DNA of 64,000 nt from Halovenus salina (GCF_026410925.1 NZ_CP112972.1:2790001-2854000); one strand, 5' to 3'; positions 42,394 through 53,545 are shown, numbered from the stretch's first letter. A program made the numbers and translations. Notes: generated by a model from the sequence alone, not told the origin.

Positions 42394-44636
42394 CAGAAAT
42401 CACCCAGATTAGACTGGTCGTTTGCGGTTGCTGGCTCGTCGGCCTCGTCGTCGACGGTCACGTCGGCGTCGGGTTCGACACTCTCCATCGACGGGTCGCG
42501 GTGGCCGGCGTTTTCGAGAATGTTCTCGGCGGTTTTTTCACGGCCACGAAGCGCCGCCAACACCCTCGATTTGTCAGCCTCGCGCAGGTCGGCGCGGGTC
42601 TCGATGCCTGCGTCGAACAGCCGCCGTGCCCGTTTGCGACCGACGCCGCGGACGCCGGCGAGGTCGACCAGTTCTGCGCGCACGCCGTGTTCGACCCTGG
42701 TGCGGGCCTCGCGAATGTCCGGACCAAGCCCGAGGTCGCGTTCCGTCGCCAGCGACTCGGCGGCCCCGAGCAGCCACTGGGCGGTGTCGACCTTCGAGCG
42801 GATGTCGCCCGGGCCGATGCCGTAGCGTTCGGTGATCTCGTCTTCCTCCTCCTCGCTGGCCCAGTCTTCGAGCAGTCGCGCGGTCTTCAGCGCCGACAGC
42901 CAGTCCTCGAACCCCTCCTCGAACTCGGAGGGGGTCGACCCGAGAAGCTCCTCCTCGCGCTCGTAGGCGAGCATCGTGTACTCCTCCTCGTCGCCCGAAC
43001 GCAGATACAGCTCGTACATGTCCGGTGTTCGGCTGACCAGATGGTACAGACCCAGCGCAGTCGGCTCCTCGGCGTCCTCCAGGCCGTGGAGGATTTCGGC
43101 GGCGCTCATCGGGTCCAGGTAGAGCCGCGAGACGGTGTGTCCCAGGTTCGACGCCGTGATTTCGCTTCCCTCACGGTCGAGAAAGCCGTTCACGTCGAGG
43201 TAGTCGATAACGTCGTCGACCACCGTTTCGAGCCGGCCGCGTTCGGCGGTCTGTTGGGCGTACAGTGTGCTTTCGAGGAAATCGAGCAGTCCGCTCCGGG
43301 AGTTAGCAAAGCCGGAGGCGACGGTGGCGAGGATATGTGTGCGCAGCGCCGGCTCGGCAGCCAGCTTCGACTCGACGGGCTCAGGGTCGGCCCAGACGTA
43401 TCGCTCGAACAGCTCGTCGAGTTCGTCGTGGCTCTTTGCCACCAGAACGGCCTCGCCGTAGGGGTCCCGCCCGGGCCGACCGGCACGACCCATCATCTGG
43501 TGGACCTCCAGCACCGAGAGGGGTTGCATCCCGCCGGCTGTCCCGTCGTACCGTCGCCAGTCCCGGACGACCACCCGCCGGGAGGGCGTGTTGACGCCGG
43601 CGGCCAGCGTCGGCGTCGCGCAGACGACCTTGACCAACCGGTTGCGGAAGGCCTCCTCGACGAGACTGCGGTGGTCGCGTGCTAGCCCGGCGTGGTGAAA
43701 CGCCGCTCCCTGTTCGACGGCAGCGGCGAGGTCGTCGCTCGTCTCTGTGTCGCTCACTTCTCGTATCTCCTCGGCTATCTCGGCGAGCTGATCGCTCTCC
43801 TCGGGCGAACAGAACGGCTCCGTCGTACTTCCGAGCCGCCGGGCGGCCGACTCGGCGTTGCGCCGGGAGTTGACGAACACGAGCGTCGACCCGTCCTCCT
43901 CCAGCGTGTCCCGGATGATAGCGGCCGGCTGGTCCTCGTTTCCTCGCACCGGAACCCGGCTCTGGCTCCCGTCTTCGAGGTGGAGGGCGTCTCCGAAGTG
44001 GACGCCCTTCTGAAGCTCTATCGGCCGCCAGGTTGAGTCGACTAGATCGGCGTCGAGCCAGGCTGCGAGTTCGTCGGCGTTCCCGATTGTCGCCGAGAGT
44101 GCGACCGTCTGGAGGTCGGGGTTGAGCGACTGGAGTTTGGCGAGTGTCACCTCGAGGGTCGGCCCGCGGTGGCTGTCGTCGACGAGGTGAACCTCATCGG
44201 CGACGACACACGAGAGGTCCTCCAGCCAAGGAGCGTCGTTGCGCACGAGCGAGTCGACTTTCTCGCTGGTCGCGACGATGATGTCCTTGCCGGCGAGCCA
44301 GCCGCCGTCGGACTCGTAGTTCCCCGTCGAGACACCCACGTCGAGGCCGTATTCCTCGAAGGCCGCGAACTCCTCGTGTTTCTCAGTCGCGAGCGCCCGA
44401 AGTGGGACGATATACAGCGCTTTCCCACCGCCGTCGTCGGCGATGCTCGACAGCATCGCCAGCGTCGAGACGAGTGTCTTCCCGCTTGCCGTCGGGATGG
44501 CGGCGACGAGGTTCGCACCCTCGGTGACACCACGGTCGACGGCTTCTGCCTGTGGCGGATACAGGGAGTCGATTCCCTCAGATTCGAGATACCCCTGGAA
44601 CCAATCTGGCACTCCGGGGATGTCCGCAACGTCCAT
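42393..44636 (-). CDS. hel308: ATP-dependent DNA helicase Hel308
   Basis: A 747-residue SF2 helicase: Walker [10 protein letters not shown] at 46-54, DEVH at 147-150, [18 protein letters not shown], and motif [17 protein letters not shown] winged helix and ratchet domain follow, and a C-terminal helix-hairpin-helix ([20 protein letters not shown]). It unwinds lagging-strand templates at stalled forks. The acidic tail of about 30 residues is a halophilic add-on. ATG at 44636; the divergent secG starts 87 bp away. Confidence 0.95.
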   Translation of the reverse strand: MDVADIPGVPDWFQGYLESEGIDSLYPPQAEAVDRGVTEGANLVAAIPTASGKTLVSTLAMLSSIADDGGGKALYIVPLRALATEKHEEFAAFEEYGLDVGVSTGNYESDGGWLAGKDIIVATSEKVDSLVRNDAPWLEDLSCVVADEVHLVDDSHRGPTLEVTLAKLQSLNPDLQTVALSATIGNADELAAWLDADLVDSTWRPIELQKGVHFGDALHLEDGSQSRVPVRGNEDQPAAIIRDTLEEDGSTLVFVNSRRNAESAARRLGSTTEPFCSPEESDQLAEIAEEIREVSDTETSDDLAAAVEQGAAFHHAGLARDHRSLVEEAFRNRLVKVVCATPTLAAGVNTPSRRVVVRDWRRYDGTAGGMQPLSVLEVHQMMGRAGRPGRDPYGEAVLVAKSHDELDELFERYVWADPEPVESKLAAEPALRTHILATVASGFANSRSGLLDFLESTLYAQQTAERGRLETVVDDVIDYLDVNGFLDREGSEITASNLGHTVSRLYLDPMSAAEILHGLEDAEEPTALGLYHLVSRTPDMYELYLRSGDEEEYTMLAYEREEELLGSTPSEFEEGFEDWLSALKTARLLEDWASEEEEDEITERYGIGPGDIRSKVDTAQWLLGAAESLATERDLGLGPDIREARTRVEHGVRAELVDLAGVRGVGRKRARRLFDAGIETRADLREADKSRVLAALRGREKTAENILENAGHRDPSMESVEPDADVTVDDEADEPATANDQSNLGDF

Positions 44637-44722
44637 TGACGATTCTTTGGGCCGTCCGGCTGTTTAAAGGTTCGTTCGGCCGGGTCGAAACGTTTAGGAG
44701 GGCACGCCGGAGAAATACAGGT

Positions 44723-44884
44723 ATGAGCTCACAAGAAAGTGGCTCGGGCCTCATGTCGAGTGCCGGCCTTGTCCGGTATTTCGACTCCGAAAAGAACCAG
44801 GGCCCGGTCCTGGACCCGAAAACTGTCGTCGCATTCAGCGTGCTGCTCGGTACGCTCGTGTTGATGCTGAACGCGTTCGCATAG
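44723..44884 (+). CDS. secG: Preprotein translocase subunit Sec61-beta/SecG
   Basis: A 53-residue protein with the archaeal Sec61-beta layout: a Gly/Ser-rich N-terminus ([20 protein letters not shown]), the conserved [14 protein letters not shown] and one membrane helix at about 34-52. It is the accessory subunit of the SecYEG channel. Too small to be easily called by automatic methods but unmistakable. Confidence 0.93.
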   Translation: MSSQESGSGLMSSAGLVRYFDSEKNQGPVLDPKTVVAFSVLLGTLVLMLNAFA

Positions 44885-45037
44885 CAAACCAGTTCCGCGC
44901 AGTTTTCTTCTGTCTTGGTGTCAGTTACGAGCGGTTCCATGACAACTGTTGACGAAGAACAGTTATGACGACCATATTCGATGTGTGTACTGGATGATGA
45001 TACGTCACGGTAACATTACACAGGGAATGATATTTCG

Positions 45038-47425
45038 ATGAGTGAGAACGATTCAGAACGCTCGGTCTCGATTGGTCGGTGGATAGATAGCTTCCGGCGC
45101 TACCTGTCGGTTGTGGTCCCGGGATTCATCAGACGGAATCTTACAATAAAGCTTCTCACAATCCTGTTGCTTGGGGCGCTTGTGAGTGGCGGAGCTGTGG
45201 TGGTGTTGTACGACAGCATCGACGATGGGCTGACCGAACAGGTCGACTCCCAGGTACAGTCCGACGCTACCCTCCATGCCAGTCTCTACAACAAGTGGCT
45301 CAACGACCAGTGGGGGGTGTTGAGTTCGGCGAGCACCGACGGCGAAATTCTCGCAGACGACCAACAGGAGCTAATCGCCTGGCTCAGTGATGTCAGTCAG
45401 AATCTCGGCCAGGAAGTCACACAGGTCTACGTGGCCAACGGCGACAGCGGCGAAATTATCGGCAGCTCACTGGCTCAAGATAGCGGTGTGAATCTCTATG
45501 ACCAGGGGCTCTCGACGGAGAACATCGGTGAGGGTGTCTTTATCTCGGAACCGTTGCAACTTCCTGGCGACGACACGAACACGACACTCCTCGGTAGCCG
45601 CACGGTCGCTGGACGGTTCATCGCGGCGGCGGTACCGACGAACACGTCGCTTGTGCCGACACAGGATTTCGAGGGAAGTGAGACGATGTTGCAGTCGCTT
45701 AACGGGCAACGGCTGCTCGGACCGCCCTCCGAAGAGACCCAGACATTCGTCGCCGACCTCGAAAGGGACACGTTCCAGACCCAGATGGCCGATGTGGACG
45801 GGATGATTGTGGGAAGCAGGACGCTGTCACACTCACAGGATAGCGGCTTCTCCCGTGACAGATACGTCCCCAACGAGACGATCGGTACGGTTGTCGTCCA
45901 CACGGTGCCACAGGACCAGGCATTCGCTCTCCGCGACCAGATTTCCGGTGACATTGTCTTTGCTTTCGGGGTGACGTTCGTGTTACTCATCGCGACGGCG
46001 TTGGTGTCGATGCGGTCGGTGACCGGCGCAATCGACGACCTCTCGAAGCGCACACAAAAGATACGTGACGGTAATTTCGACGTGACTGTGTCGTCATCGC
46101 GTACCGACGAAATCGGGACGCTTTATTCGTCGGTTGCACAGATGCGGGACTCCCTGAGTGAGCAAATTCAGGAGGCACAGTCGGCGATGGAGCAAGCAGA
46201 GGAGGCACAGACAGACGCCGAACACGCACGAGAGGAGGCTGAACAGGCACGACTCGAAGCAGAGGAGGTGAGCGAGCGACTTGAACAGAGAGCCAGGGAG
46301 TACTCGGAGGTGCTCGCGGCCTTCGCGGACGGTAACCTCACCGCCCGGATGGACACCGATACCGACAACGAGGCGCTGTCTCAAATTGCCGGGTCGTTCA
46401 ACGAGATGGCGACCGACCTGGAGGAGACAATCATCCACATCCGCGAATTTGCCGGCGAGGTTGACGAGTCGAGCGACCGAATCGCCGACAGCGCTCAGGA
46501 GATCAAACAGACGAGTGACGACGTGAGCCGCTCGATGCAACAGACAGCCGAAGACGCCGAGCGCCAGAACGAAGACATCCAGCGCGCCTCTAACCGCGTC
46601 ATGGACCAGTCGGCCTCTATCGAGGAGGTCGCCGCCTCGACGAACGAGGCCGCCACCCAGTCACGGCGCGCGGCGGCACTCAGCGACGACGGTCAGGAGT
46701 ATGCCGATAGGACGACCAGCGAGATGACGACCGTCCAGACCCAGACTGAGGAGATGGTCAAGGAGGTCGAGCAACTCGAAGACGAGGTCGCCGCTATCGG
46801 CGAGATTGTCGAACTCATCGAGGATATCGCCGAGCAGACGAATATGCTGGCGCTGAACGCCTCTATCGAGGCCGCCCGCGCCGGTGAGGCCGGCGAGGGC
46901 TTTGCGGTTGTCGCCGACGAAATCAAGAGCCTCTCCGAGGAGACGCAAGACGCGACCGACGAGATAGAAGCACTTGTCGGCCGCGCACAGCGCTCGACCG
47001 ACGACGTTGTCACCGACATTCAGGGGATGCGCGAGAGCGTTGAAACCGGCATCGAAACCGTCGAGGGAACCGTCGATGTCTTCCAGAACATCGCCACTGC
47101 CGTCGAGGAGGTCGACCAGACCATCCAGTCCATTAGCGACGCGGTCGATAACCAGGCGAGCGCGGCCGAGGAAATCGAGTCGCTTGTCGGAGACATTGGC
47201 GAAGTCAGTGAAGCGACGACAGCAAACGCAACCGACGTGGCGGCCGCAGTCGAGGAACAGACCAGCGCTGTCTCGGAGGTCAGCCGCCAGATAGAGGGAC
47301 TTTCCGAGCAGGCGACGACCCTCCAAGAGATGACCGACGAGTTCCAGACCGGCAGTGAGGACGCCTCGGCTACAGCGACGGAGGAACCGATCGACGACTC
47401 GACGGACAAGGGAACCGACGACTGA
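45038..47425 (+). CDS. Methyl-accepting transducer (Htr family)
   Basis: A 795-residue chemotaxis/phototaxis transducer: membrane helix 1 at 37-58, an extracellular domain of about 245 residues, helix 2 at 304-325, HAMP from 326, a coiled coil rich in Glu/Ala heptads, a second HAMP-like stretch near 420-475, and the signalling hairpin at about 588-640 ([20 protein letters not shown]). The extracellular part looks like a Cache-type ligand-binding fold; the ligand is unknown. The 150 bp upstream hold a 7-bp inverted repeat (AACTGTT 44944-44950, AACAGTT 44958-44964). No che genes are nearby. Confidence 0.92.
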   Translation: MSENDSERSVSIGRWIDSFRRYLSVVVPGFIRRNLTIKLLTILLLGALVSGGAVVVLYDSIDDGLTEQVDSQVQSDATLHASLYNKWLNDQWGVLSSASTDGEILADDQQELIAWLSDVSQNLGQEVTQVYVANGDSGEIIGSSLAQDSGVNLYDQGLSTENIGEGVFISEPLQLPGDDTNTTLLGSRTVAGRFIAAAVPTNTSLVPTQDFEGSETMLQSLNGQRLLGPPSEETQTFVADLERDTFQTQMADVDGMIVGSRTLSHSQDSGFSRDRYVPNETIGTVVVHTVPQDQAFALRDQISGDIVFAFGVTFVLLIATALVSMRSVTGAIDDLSKRTQKIRDGNFDVTVSSSRTDEIGTLYSSVAQMRDSLSEQIQEAQSAMEQAEEAQTDAEHAREEAEQARLEAEEVSERLEQRAREYSEVLAAFADGNLTARMDTDTDNEALSQIAGSFNEMATDLEETIIHIREFAGEVDESSDRIADSAQEIKQTSDDVSRSMQQTAEDAERQNEDIQRASNRVMDQSASIEEVAASTNEAATQSRRAAALSDDGQEYADRTTSEMTTVQTQTEEMVKEVEQLEDEVAAIGEIVELIEDIAEQTNMLALNASIEAARAGEAGEGFAVVADEIKSLSEETQDATDEIEALVGRAQRSTDDVVTDIQGMRESVETGIETVEGTVDVFQNIATAVEEVDQTIQSISDAVDNQASAAEEIESLVGDIGEVSEATTANATDVAAAVEEQTSAVSEVSRQIEGLSEQATTLQEMTDEFQTGSEDASATATEEPIDDSTDKGTDD

Positions 47426-47487
47426 CGGAGCCGGCCCCGGAGTTCTCGAACGCACATTTTTATACTGGGGAGCGAACACCGCATACT

Positions 47488-48213
47488 ATGACACGGATTG
47501 TGGCGGTGGTCGGGACCGCTGGGGGAGTCGGAACGACGCGGTTGACCGTCGAGTGTGGCGCGACGCTCGCGCGGACGGGACGCGACGTTGCGCTCGTCGA
47601 TGCGGACTTCAGTACGCAGGGGCTTCGCTCCTACGTCGACGCCGACGTGGAGGCCGACGTGACCGCGCTGTTGACCGAGGAAGCCTCTCTCGGTGACGTA
47701 CTCTATGACATTTCCACCGATACCGAGGGAAGGCTGGTCGCTGCGCCGGCACGAGCCCCGTTCGAACGGCTAGCGCGGGCACAGACAGCGGGCGCGGCAC
47801 AGCGGCTAGAGCGTCAGCTTGCGGCGTCGTCGCTCTCACACGATGTGGTGCTTGTAGACACACCACCGCTTACCGGCAATCATGCCGTCGCGGCGGTCAA
47901 CGCTGCCGAGCGTGTCGCGCTCGTGGCTGGCGATACGCCCCGTGGTAGGGACGGACTCGCGCTGTTGCGTGGCCGACTGCAGGATATCGGCGCGTCGGGA
48001 GACGTTGTGCTCAGAAACCGCGCGACCGGCCATCTCTCGGAGGGTATCGGGATACCCGAGAGCGACGAGACAACTGCCACAAATGCACCCAGCTGTCCGA
48101 CGCCAGACTCCGACTTCGCGCCGGCAGTTGCGGACGCAGTCGAAGCGATGCTCGACATCTCGCTCGACCTCGACTTTCCCGCCGGGAGCCGACTGGAGCA
48201 GATTCGGGGGTAG
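47488..48213 (+). CDS. ParA/MinD-like protein with degenerate Walker A
   Basis: A 241-residue protein with the MinD fold: VVGTAGGVGTTRLTVECGATLA, ALVDADFSTQGL and VVLVDTPPLTGNHAVAAVNAAERVALVAGD. In the Walker A loop both lysines are replaced (GTAGGVGTTR for KGGVGKTT), so ATP hydrolysis or dimer activation of the usual kind is doubtful, although DADFSTQG and DTPP are intact. It lies 62 bp after the transducer gene. Its role, perhaps in placing transducers or other complexes, is speculation. Confidence 0.8.
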   Translation: MTRIVAVVGTAGGVGTTRLTVECGATLARTGRDVALVDADFSTQGLRSYVDADVEADVTALLTEEASLGDVLYDISTDTEGRLVAAPARAPFERLARAQTAGAAQRLERQLAASSLSHDVVLVDTPPLTGNHAVAAVNAAERVALVAGDTPRGRDGLALLRGRLQDIGASGDVVLRNRATGHLSEGIGIPESDETTATNAPSCPTPDSDFAPAVADAVEAMLDISLDLDFPAGSRLEQIRG

Positions 48214-48242
48214 GTCGATTCGACGCGGACTCAAAATATAGC

Positions 48243-48258
48243 AACTACTAAGATAGTT
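48243..48258. promoter_or_regulatory. Dyad in front of the acyl-CoA dehydrogenase promoter
   Basis: AACTA (48243-48247) and TAGTT (48254-48258) form a short dyad directly upstream of a TATA-like CTATATTGG at 48265-48273. An operator is possible but the arms are only 5 bp. Confidence 0.3.
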
Positions 48259-48283
48259 ACCGCTCTATATTGGATAGCGACCC

Positions 48284-49450
48284 ATGAATTTTGATGATGA
48301 TCCGACGCACTCGCTCATCCGGGATACAGCGACCGAGATAGCAGAGGAGTACGGGCCTGCATACTGGCGTGAAAAGGAAGAAAACGGCGAGTTCGGCGAG
48401 GAGTTCTGGGATGAACTCGCCGAGGCAGACTTCCACGGGCTTATGATACCCGAGGAGTACGGCGGTGCGGGGATGGGGATGCAGGAGATGGGCATCGCCA
48501 TGGAGACACTCTGTGCACAGGGCTGTGGAATGGCCGGCACCTGGTATCTCGTCTTGACCGCTGGGATGGCCGCCGTCGGTATCACCAAACACGGCACTGA
48601 GGAACAAAAGGAAAAGTATCTGCCCGATATCGCCGCCGGCAAGCGGAACTTCTCTATCGGCATCACCGAGCCAAAGGCCGGAACCAACACCCTGAACGTG
48701 GCCACGCGAGCCGAGAAAGACGGCGACGAGTACATCCTCAACGGCGACAAGGCGTGGATTACCTTCTCGGACCGCGCGGAGAACATGATTCTGGTCACGC
48801 GGACGACGCCGCGTGACGAGGTCGAGAAACCCACCGATGGCATCAGCCTGTTCATTCTCGACATGGACAGCCCAGACATCGAGGTGTCGCCGATTGACAA
48901 ACACGGGATCAACTACTCGAAATCCTGTGAGGTTTTCATCGAGGGTCACCGCGTCCCCGAGGAGAACCTCCTCGGTGAGGAGGACAACGGCTGGTGGGCG
49001 CTGGTCGACACGCTCAACCCAGAACGGATCGGGTTTTCGGCCGCGGCAACCGGTATCGGCAAGCTGGCTGCCGAGACCGCTATCGACTACACGAACGAGC
49101 GCGAGGTCTTCGGTGCACCAATCGGCACCCACCAGGCGGTCTCGTTCCCCATCACGGAGGCGTACGCCAAGATGGAGACGGCCGCGCTGATGCGCCAGAA
49201 GGCAGCCTGGCTCTACGACCAGGGTGAGGAGTGTGGCTACGAGACCAACGTCGCGAAAGCCGTCGCCGTCGAGGCTGGCATTGAGGCGGTCAAACAGTCG
49301 ATGCAGGCCTTCGGCGGCTGGGGGTACGCCAAGGAGTACGATGTCGAGCGCTGGTGGCGCGAGGTCAACCTCACCCGGCTCGCCCCCGTCTCTCAGCAGA
49401 TGGCCTACAACCACATCGGCCAGCAGATCGGCTTCCCCAAATCCTACTAA
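48284..49450 (+). CDS. Acyl-CoA dehydrogenase
   Basis: A 388-residue flavoprotein: [31 protein letters not shown], the adenine-binding [15 protein letters not shown], and a C-terminal [19 protein letters not shown] where the family signature lies. The usual catalytic Glu near the C-terminus is not clearly at its classic place. It removes hydrogen at C2-C3 of an acyl-CoA. The two carboxylase genes follow after 22 and 4 bp, so the operon resembles a leucine- or isovaleryl-CoA-type pathway with acyl-CoA oxidised and then carboxylated. Confidence 0.88.
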   Translation: MNFDDDPTHSLIRDTATEIAEEYGPAYWREKEENGEFGEEFWDELAEADFHGLMIPEEYGGAGMGMQEMGIAMETLCAQGCGMAGTWYLVLTAGMAAVGITKHGTEEQKEKYLPDIAAGKRNFSIGITEPKAGTNTLNVATRAEKDGDEYILNGDKAWITFSDRAENMILVTRTTPRDEVEKPTDGISLFILDMDSPDIEVSPIDKHGINYSKSCEVFIEGHRVPEENLLGEEDNGWWALVDTLNPERIGFSAAATGIGKLAAETAIDYTNEREVFGAPIGTHQAVSFPITEAYAKMETAALMRQKAAWLYDQGEECGYETNVAKAVAVEAGIEAVKQSMQAFGGWGYAKEYDVERWWREVNLTRLAPVSQQMAYNHIGQQIGFPKSY

Positions 49451-49472
49451 CCCTCCCTTTCATCTCATAACT

Positions 49473-51266
49473 ATGTTCGACAAAGTCCTGGTCGCGAACA
49501 GAGGCGAGATTGCTGTTCGCGTCATGGCGGCTTGCGAGGAGCTTGGTATCGAGACAGTCGCAGTCTACAGCGACGCTGACAGGGACAACGGCCACGTCGA
49601 ATACGCCGACGAGGCGTACAACGTCGGCCCCGCCCCTGCTAGTGACTCCTATCTCGACCAGGAGACTATCGTCGAGACCGCAACCGAGGCGGGTGCCGAC
49701 GCAATCCACCCCGGCTACGGATTCCTGGCCGAGAACGCCGAGTTCGCCCGACGAATCGAGGAGACCGACGAACTCACGTGGGTCGGTCCGCCCAGCGACG
49801 CGATGGAGCAACTCGGCGAGAAGACCCGCGCCAGACAGGCGATGCAGGCCGCGGACGTGCCTGTCGTTCCGGGAACGACCGAACCCGTCGACTCGCCCGA
49901 GGAGGTCCGCGAGATAGGCGAGGAGTTCGGCTACCCGGTCGCAATCAAAGCCGAGGGTGGCGGCGGCGGCCGCGGTATGCAGATTGTCCACGACCCAGCG
50001 GATGTCGACGACGCCCTAGAGACAGCCAAACGGGAGGGGAAAGCCTACTTCGACAACGATTCGGTCTACGTCGAGAAGTACCTCGCGGCACCCAAACATA
50101 TCGAGGTCCAGATTCTCGCCGACGAACACGGCAACGTCCGCCATCTGGGTGAACGCGACTGCTCCTTGCAGCGTCGCCACCAGAAGGTCATCGAAGAAGC
50201 GCCCAGCCCGGTACTGGACGAGGGGCTGCGCGAACAGATTGGCGACGCGGCCCGCCGTGGGGTGCGCGAGGCTGGCTACACCAATGCTGGCACCGTCGAG
50301 TTCCTCGTTGAGGATGGCGAGTTCTATTTCATGGAGGTAAACACCCGCATTCAGGTCGAACACACCGCCACCGAGGAGGTGACGGGTATCGACATCGTCC
50401 GCTGGCAGCTTCGTGTGGCGGCGGGTGAGGAACTCGACTTCTCACAGGACCAAGTCGATATCGAGGGCCACGCCATCGAGTACCGTATCAACGCCGAAAA
50501 TCCCGCAGACGACTTCGCGCCGACGCCTGGCACACTGGAGACCTACGATCCGCCGGGGTCCATCGGCATCCGGCTCGACCACGCGGTCAATCAGGGTGAC
50601 GAAATCGGCGGTGACTACGACTCGATGATTGCCAAGCTCATCGTCGCCGGCGAGGACCGCAACCACTGCATCGAGCGCTCGAAGCGCGCGCTCGAACACT
50701 TCGAGGTTGAGGGCGTTCACACGATCATTCCGTTTCATCGGCTGATGTTGACCGACGAGGCGTTCGTCGAAGGGAGCCACACCACGAAGTACCTCGACGA
50801 AGAACTCGACGAGGCCAAAATCGCCGACGCCGTCGAGCGCTGGGGGACCGAACCGCTGGCAGACGGTAGCGAGAGCAGCGAGACCCACGAACTCACAATC
50901 GAGGTCGACGGCAAGCGCCACGACGTGGTGCTCGAAGACCTCCCACAGAGTGCCGCTACCGAGACCGACGAGACTGACGACACGAGCGAAGACGACCCCG
51001 CGGACAGTGCAGCAAGCAGTTCCGGCAGCGACGATGAGGCTGCGACGATGACCGACGGTGCCATCACCGCCGAGATGCAGGGAACTATCCTCTCGGTCGA
51101 CGTTGCGGTAGGTGACGAAGTCACAGAGGGCGACATCATCTGCGTGCTGGAGGCGATGAAGATGGAAAACGACGTAGCCGCCCCTGCAGGGGGGACCGTC
51201 GCGAGCGTCGAGGTAGAGTCTGGTGATGCCGTCGATATGGGTGACTCCCTCATCGTCCTGGAGTGA
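49473..51266 (+). CDS. Biotin carboxylase fused to biotin carrier protein (acyl-CoA carboxylase alpha subunit)
   Basis: A 597-residue protein. Residues 1-450 are the biotin carboxylase ([38 protein letters not shown]). An acidic linker rich in Asp, Ser and Thr follows, then a biotinyl domain with EAMKMEN, placing the biotinylated Lys at 563. It carboxylates biotin with bicarbonate and ATP for the partner encoded 4 bp downstream. The fused layout is typical of propionyl-CoA, methylcrotonyl-CoA and similar carboxylases in haloarchaea. No biotin ligase is in the window. Confidence 0.93.
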   Translation: MFDKVLVANRGEIAVRVMAACEELGIETVAVYSDADRDNGHVEYADEAYNVGPAPASDSYLDQETIVETATEAGADAIHPGYGFLAENAEFARRIEETDELTWVGPPSDAMEQLGEKTRARQAMQAADVPVVPGTTEPVDSPEEVREIGEEFGYPVAIKAEGGGGGRGMQIVHDPADVDDALETAKREGKAYFDNDSVYVEKYLAAPKHIEVQILADEHGNVRHLGERDCSLQRRHQKVIEEAPSPVLDEGLREQIGDAARRGVREAGYTNAGTVEFLVEDGEFYFMEVNTRIQVEHTATEEVTGIDIVRWQLRVAAGEELDFSQDQVDIEGHAIEYRINAENPADDFAPTPGTLETYDPPGSIGIRLDHAVNQGDEIGGDYDSMIAKLIVAGEDRNHCIERSKRALEHFEVEGVHTIIPFHRLMLTDEAFVEGSHTTKYLDEELDEAKIADAVERWGTEPLADGSESSETHELTIEVDGKRHDVVLEDLPQSAATETDETDDTSEDDPADSAASSSGSDDEAATMTDGAITAEMQGTILSVDVAVGDEVTEGDIICVLEAMKMENDVAAPAGGTVASVEVESGDAVDMGDSLIVLE

Positions 51267-51270
51267 TACT

Positions 51271-52977
51271 ATGAAGGTACGCGTCTCCGAGGATACGACC
51301 GAACAGGAGGCCGAGATTATCGGCGAGGCTCTCGCTGCACAGTACTACGACGATGTGACCGTCGTCGCCGGCGACAGACAGCTCGTCGAGGTTCCGTATC
51401 TTGGGCCCGGTCACGTGCCGGGGCCAGAGCCCGAGATGGGGCCAACAGAACGAGAGGAGAAGATCTGGGAAGAAATCGCCGAGATCAACGCGGGCGGTCC
51501 AGAGAAGTACAAAGAACAGCTTCCCGACCAGGGCAAGCAGTTCGTCCGCGACCGCATCGACCAGTGGTTTGAGGACGGCTTCCTGTTTGAGGACGGCCGG
51601 TTCGCCGAGTTCGACGCCGACGATACGCTGCCAGCCGACGGCCTGATTACGGGCGGTGCCGAGTTCGAAGGCCGGGACATCCACTTCATGGCAAACGACT
51701 ACACGGTCAAACGCGGCAGCATGGCCGCTAAGGGTGTCGAGAAGTTCCTCCGGATGCAACAGCGCGCCCTCAAGACCGGCCGTCCGGTGCTGTATCTGAT
51801 GGATTCCTCAGGTGGCCGTATCGACCAGCAGACCGGGTTCTTCGCTAACAGGGAGGGTATCGGGAAATACTACTACAACCACTCCATGCTCTCGGGACGT
51901 GTCCCACAGATCTGTGTCCTCTATGGACCCTGTATCGCCGGCGCGGCCTACACCCCCGTCTTCGCCGACTTTACCATCATGGTCCGGGACATGTCCGCGA
52001 TGGCGATTGCGAGCCCGCGGATGGTCGAGATGGTGACCGGCGAGGAAATCTCGATGGATGACCTCGGTGGTCCCGACGTTCACTCCCAGTACTCGGGCAG
52101 CGCGGACCTGGTTGCCGACGACGAGGAACACGCCCGCGAACTGGTCGCACAGCTCATCACGTATCTGCCGGACAACAGCGACAAGGAGCCGCCACAGACG
52201 GAGGGCAGACATCCGGCAACTTCGCCCAAAGACATCGACAGCATCATCCCACAGGACCCGAACCGCGGCTACGACATGACCGACCTCATCGACTGCGTGG
52301 TCGACGCCGGCTCGTGGTTCGAACTCCAGCCCGAGTTTGGCCCGGAGATGCTCACCGGCTTCGCCCGCATCGACGGCCGTCCGGTCGGTATCGTCGCCAA
52401 CCAGCCGGCACAGCGCGCTGGGGCAATCTTCCCCGACGCTGCACAGAAGGCCGCCGAGTTCATCTGGAAGTGCGACGCATTCAACGTTCCGTTGCTCTAT
52501 CTCGCCGACACGCCCGGCTTCATGGCCGGCTCCCAGGTCGAGAAAGAAGCCATCCTCGAGAAGGGCAAGAAGATGATTTACGCCACCTCGTCGGCGACGG
52601 TGCCAAAACAGTGTGTCGTCGTTCGGAAGGCCTACGGCGCGGGCATCTACGCCATGTCTGGCCCGGCCTACGACCCCGAGTCCACGATTGCACTTCCCTC
52701 GGGCGAGATTGCCATCATGGGGCCGGAGGCAGCAATCAACGCGGTCTACGCCCGCAAACTCGCGGAAATCGACGACCCCGAAGAGCGCAAACAGCGCGAA
52801 CAGGAACTCCGCGAGGAGTACCGCGAGGACATCGACGTCCACCGGATGGCCAGTGAGGTCGTCATCGACGAGATTGTCCCGCCGAGTACACTCCGCAAGG
52901 AACTCGACGCCAGATTCGAGTTCTACGAGACCGTCGACAAGGACCTGCCGGACAAGAAACACGGGACCATTCTGTAG
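51271..52977 (+). CDS. Acyl-CoA carboxylase carboxyltransferase (beta) subunit with N-terminal extension
   Basis: A 568-residue crotonase-fold carboxyltransferase: GRDIHFMANDYTVKRGSMA in the first half and PLLYLADTPGFMAGSQVEKEA in the second, where the acyl-CoA is bound. The usual N-terminal part (ERID-type region, FVRDRIDQWFEDG) starts only near residue 90; before it lie about 55 extra residues (VRVSEDTTEQEAEIIGEALA) that resemble a small epsilon-type subunit. The acyl-CoA substrate (methylcrotonyl, propionyl or other) cannot be told. ATG at 51271, 4 bp after the alpha gene. Confidence 0.9.
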   Translation: MKVRVSEDTTEQEAEIIGEALAAQYYDDVTVVAGDRQLVEVPYLGPGHVPGPEPEMGPTEREEKIWEEIAEINAGGPEKYKEQLPDQGKQFVRDRIDQWFEDGFLFEDGRFAEFDADDTLPADGLITGGAEFEGRDIHFMANDYTVKRGSMAAKGVEKFLRMQQRALKTGRPVLYLMDSSGGRIDQQTGFFANREGIGKYYYNHSMLSGRVPQICVLYGPCIAGAAYTPVFADFTIMVRDMSAMAIASPRMVEMVTGEEISMDDLGGPDVHSQYSGSADLVADDEEHARELVAQLITYLPDNSDKEPPQTEGRHPATSPKDIDSIIPQDPNRGYDMTDLIDCVVDAGSWFELQPEFGPEMLTGFARIDGRPVGIVANQPAQRAGAIFPDAAQKAAEFIWKCDAFNVPLLYLADTPGFMAGSQVEKEAILEKGKKMIYATSSATVPKQCVVVRKAYGAGIYAMSGPAYDPESTIALPSGEIAIMGPEAAINAVYARKLAEIDDPEERKQREQELREEYREDIDVHRMASEVVIDEIVPPSTLRKELDARFEFYETVDKDLPDKKHGTIL

Positions 52978-53007
52978 CTGTTTCATCCCGTCGTGTCGCG
53001 GCTGTCG

Positions 53008-53031
53008 TAACTCAAAATCATCTTTGAGTTA
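53008..53031. promoter_or_regulatory. Perfect palindrome upstream of the wHTH regulator
   Basis: TAACTCAAA (53008-53016) and TTTGAGTTA (53023-53031) form a 9-bp perfect inverted repeat with a 6-bp centre. It lies immediately before a T-rich TATA-like CTTTTTATG at 53038-53046. As a hairpin with a following T5 it could also end the carboxylase transcript; as DNA it is a good operator for the regulator downstream. Confidence 0.55.
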
Positions 53032-53086
53032 TCAGAGCTTTTTATGTGAACGGTACACAAGAGATCATAGCGACCAGTTCCGAACT

Positions 53087-53545
53087 ATGGCACGACTGTT
53101 ACCCTCGCAAACGGAGTCATCTACCGAGCGAGACGACCCCGCTGTATTCTACATCGACGACGAGCGGACGGCAGAGATGATATCGACGCTGTCCGGCGAG
53201 ACCGCACTGACGATTTTTCGGATGCTCGATGACGACGCCCTCACCGCCTCGGAGATTGCCGACGACCTCGACCTCTCGGTCCAGAACACAACCTACCACC
53301 TGGAGAACCTCCAGGACGCCGGCCTGGTCGAGGTCATCGACACCTGCTATTCGGAAAAAGGCCGAGAGATGGAGATTTTCACCGCTGCGAGAGAGCCAAA
53401 GATACTCGTGCTCGGCTCGAAAGACGAGGGGAAGACCATCCGTCGCGCATTCACGACGCTCGCGGGCGCGGTCGGTGTCTCTGCTATCGCGCTCGCGGCC
53501 TGGAGCTCGCTGTCACAGCTGGGGCGGCTACTCGTCGAGCGCTGA
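53087..53545 (+). CDS. Winged-helix transcriptional regulator (ArsR/TrmB-like) with C-terminal membrane helix
   Basis: A 152-residue protein: after an acidic N-terminus a winged helix spans about residues 30-105 (GETALTIFRMLDDDALTASEIADDLDLSVQNTTYHLENL, then YSEKGREMEIF). The end carries one hydrophobic stretch near 125-143, so it may sit at the membrane. Such ArsR-like proteins are very common in haloarchaea. It follows the carboxylase operon by about 110 bp and has a palindrome in front, suggesting self-regulation. It overlaps the converging gene by 18 bp. Confidence 0.85.
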   Translation: MARLLPSQTESSTERDDPAVFYIDDERTAEMISTLSGETALTIFRMLDDDALTASEIADDLDLSVQNTTYHLENLQDAGLVEVIDTCYSEKGREMEIFTAAREPKILVLGSKDEGKTIRRAFTTLAGAVGVSAIALAAWSSLSQLGRLLVER

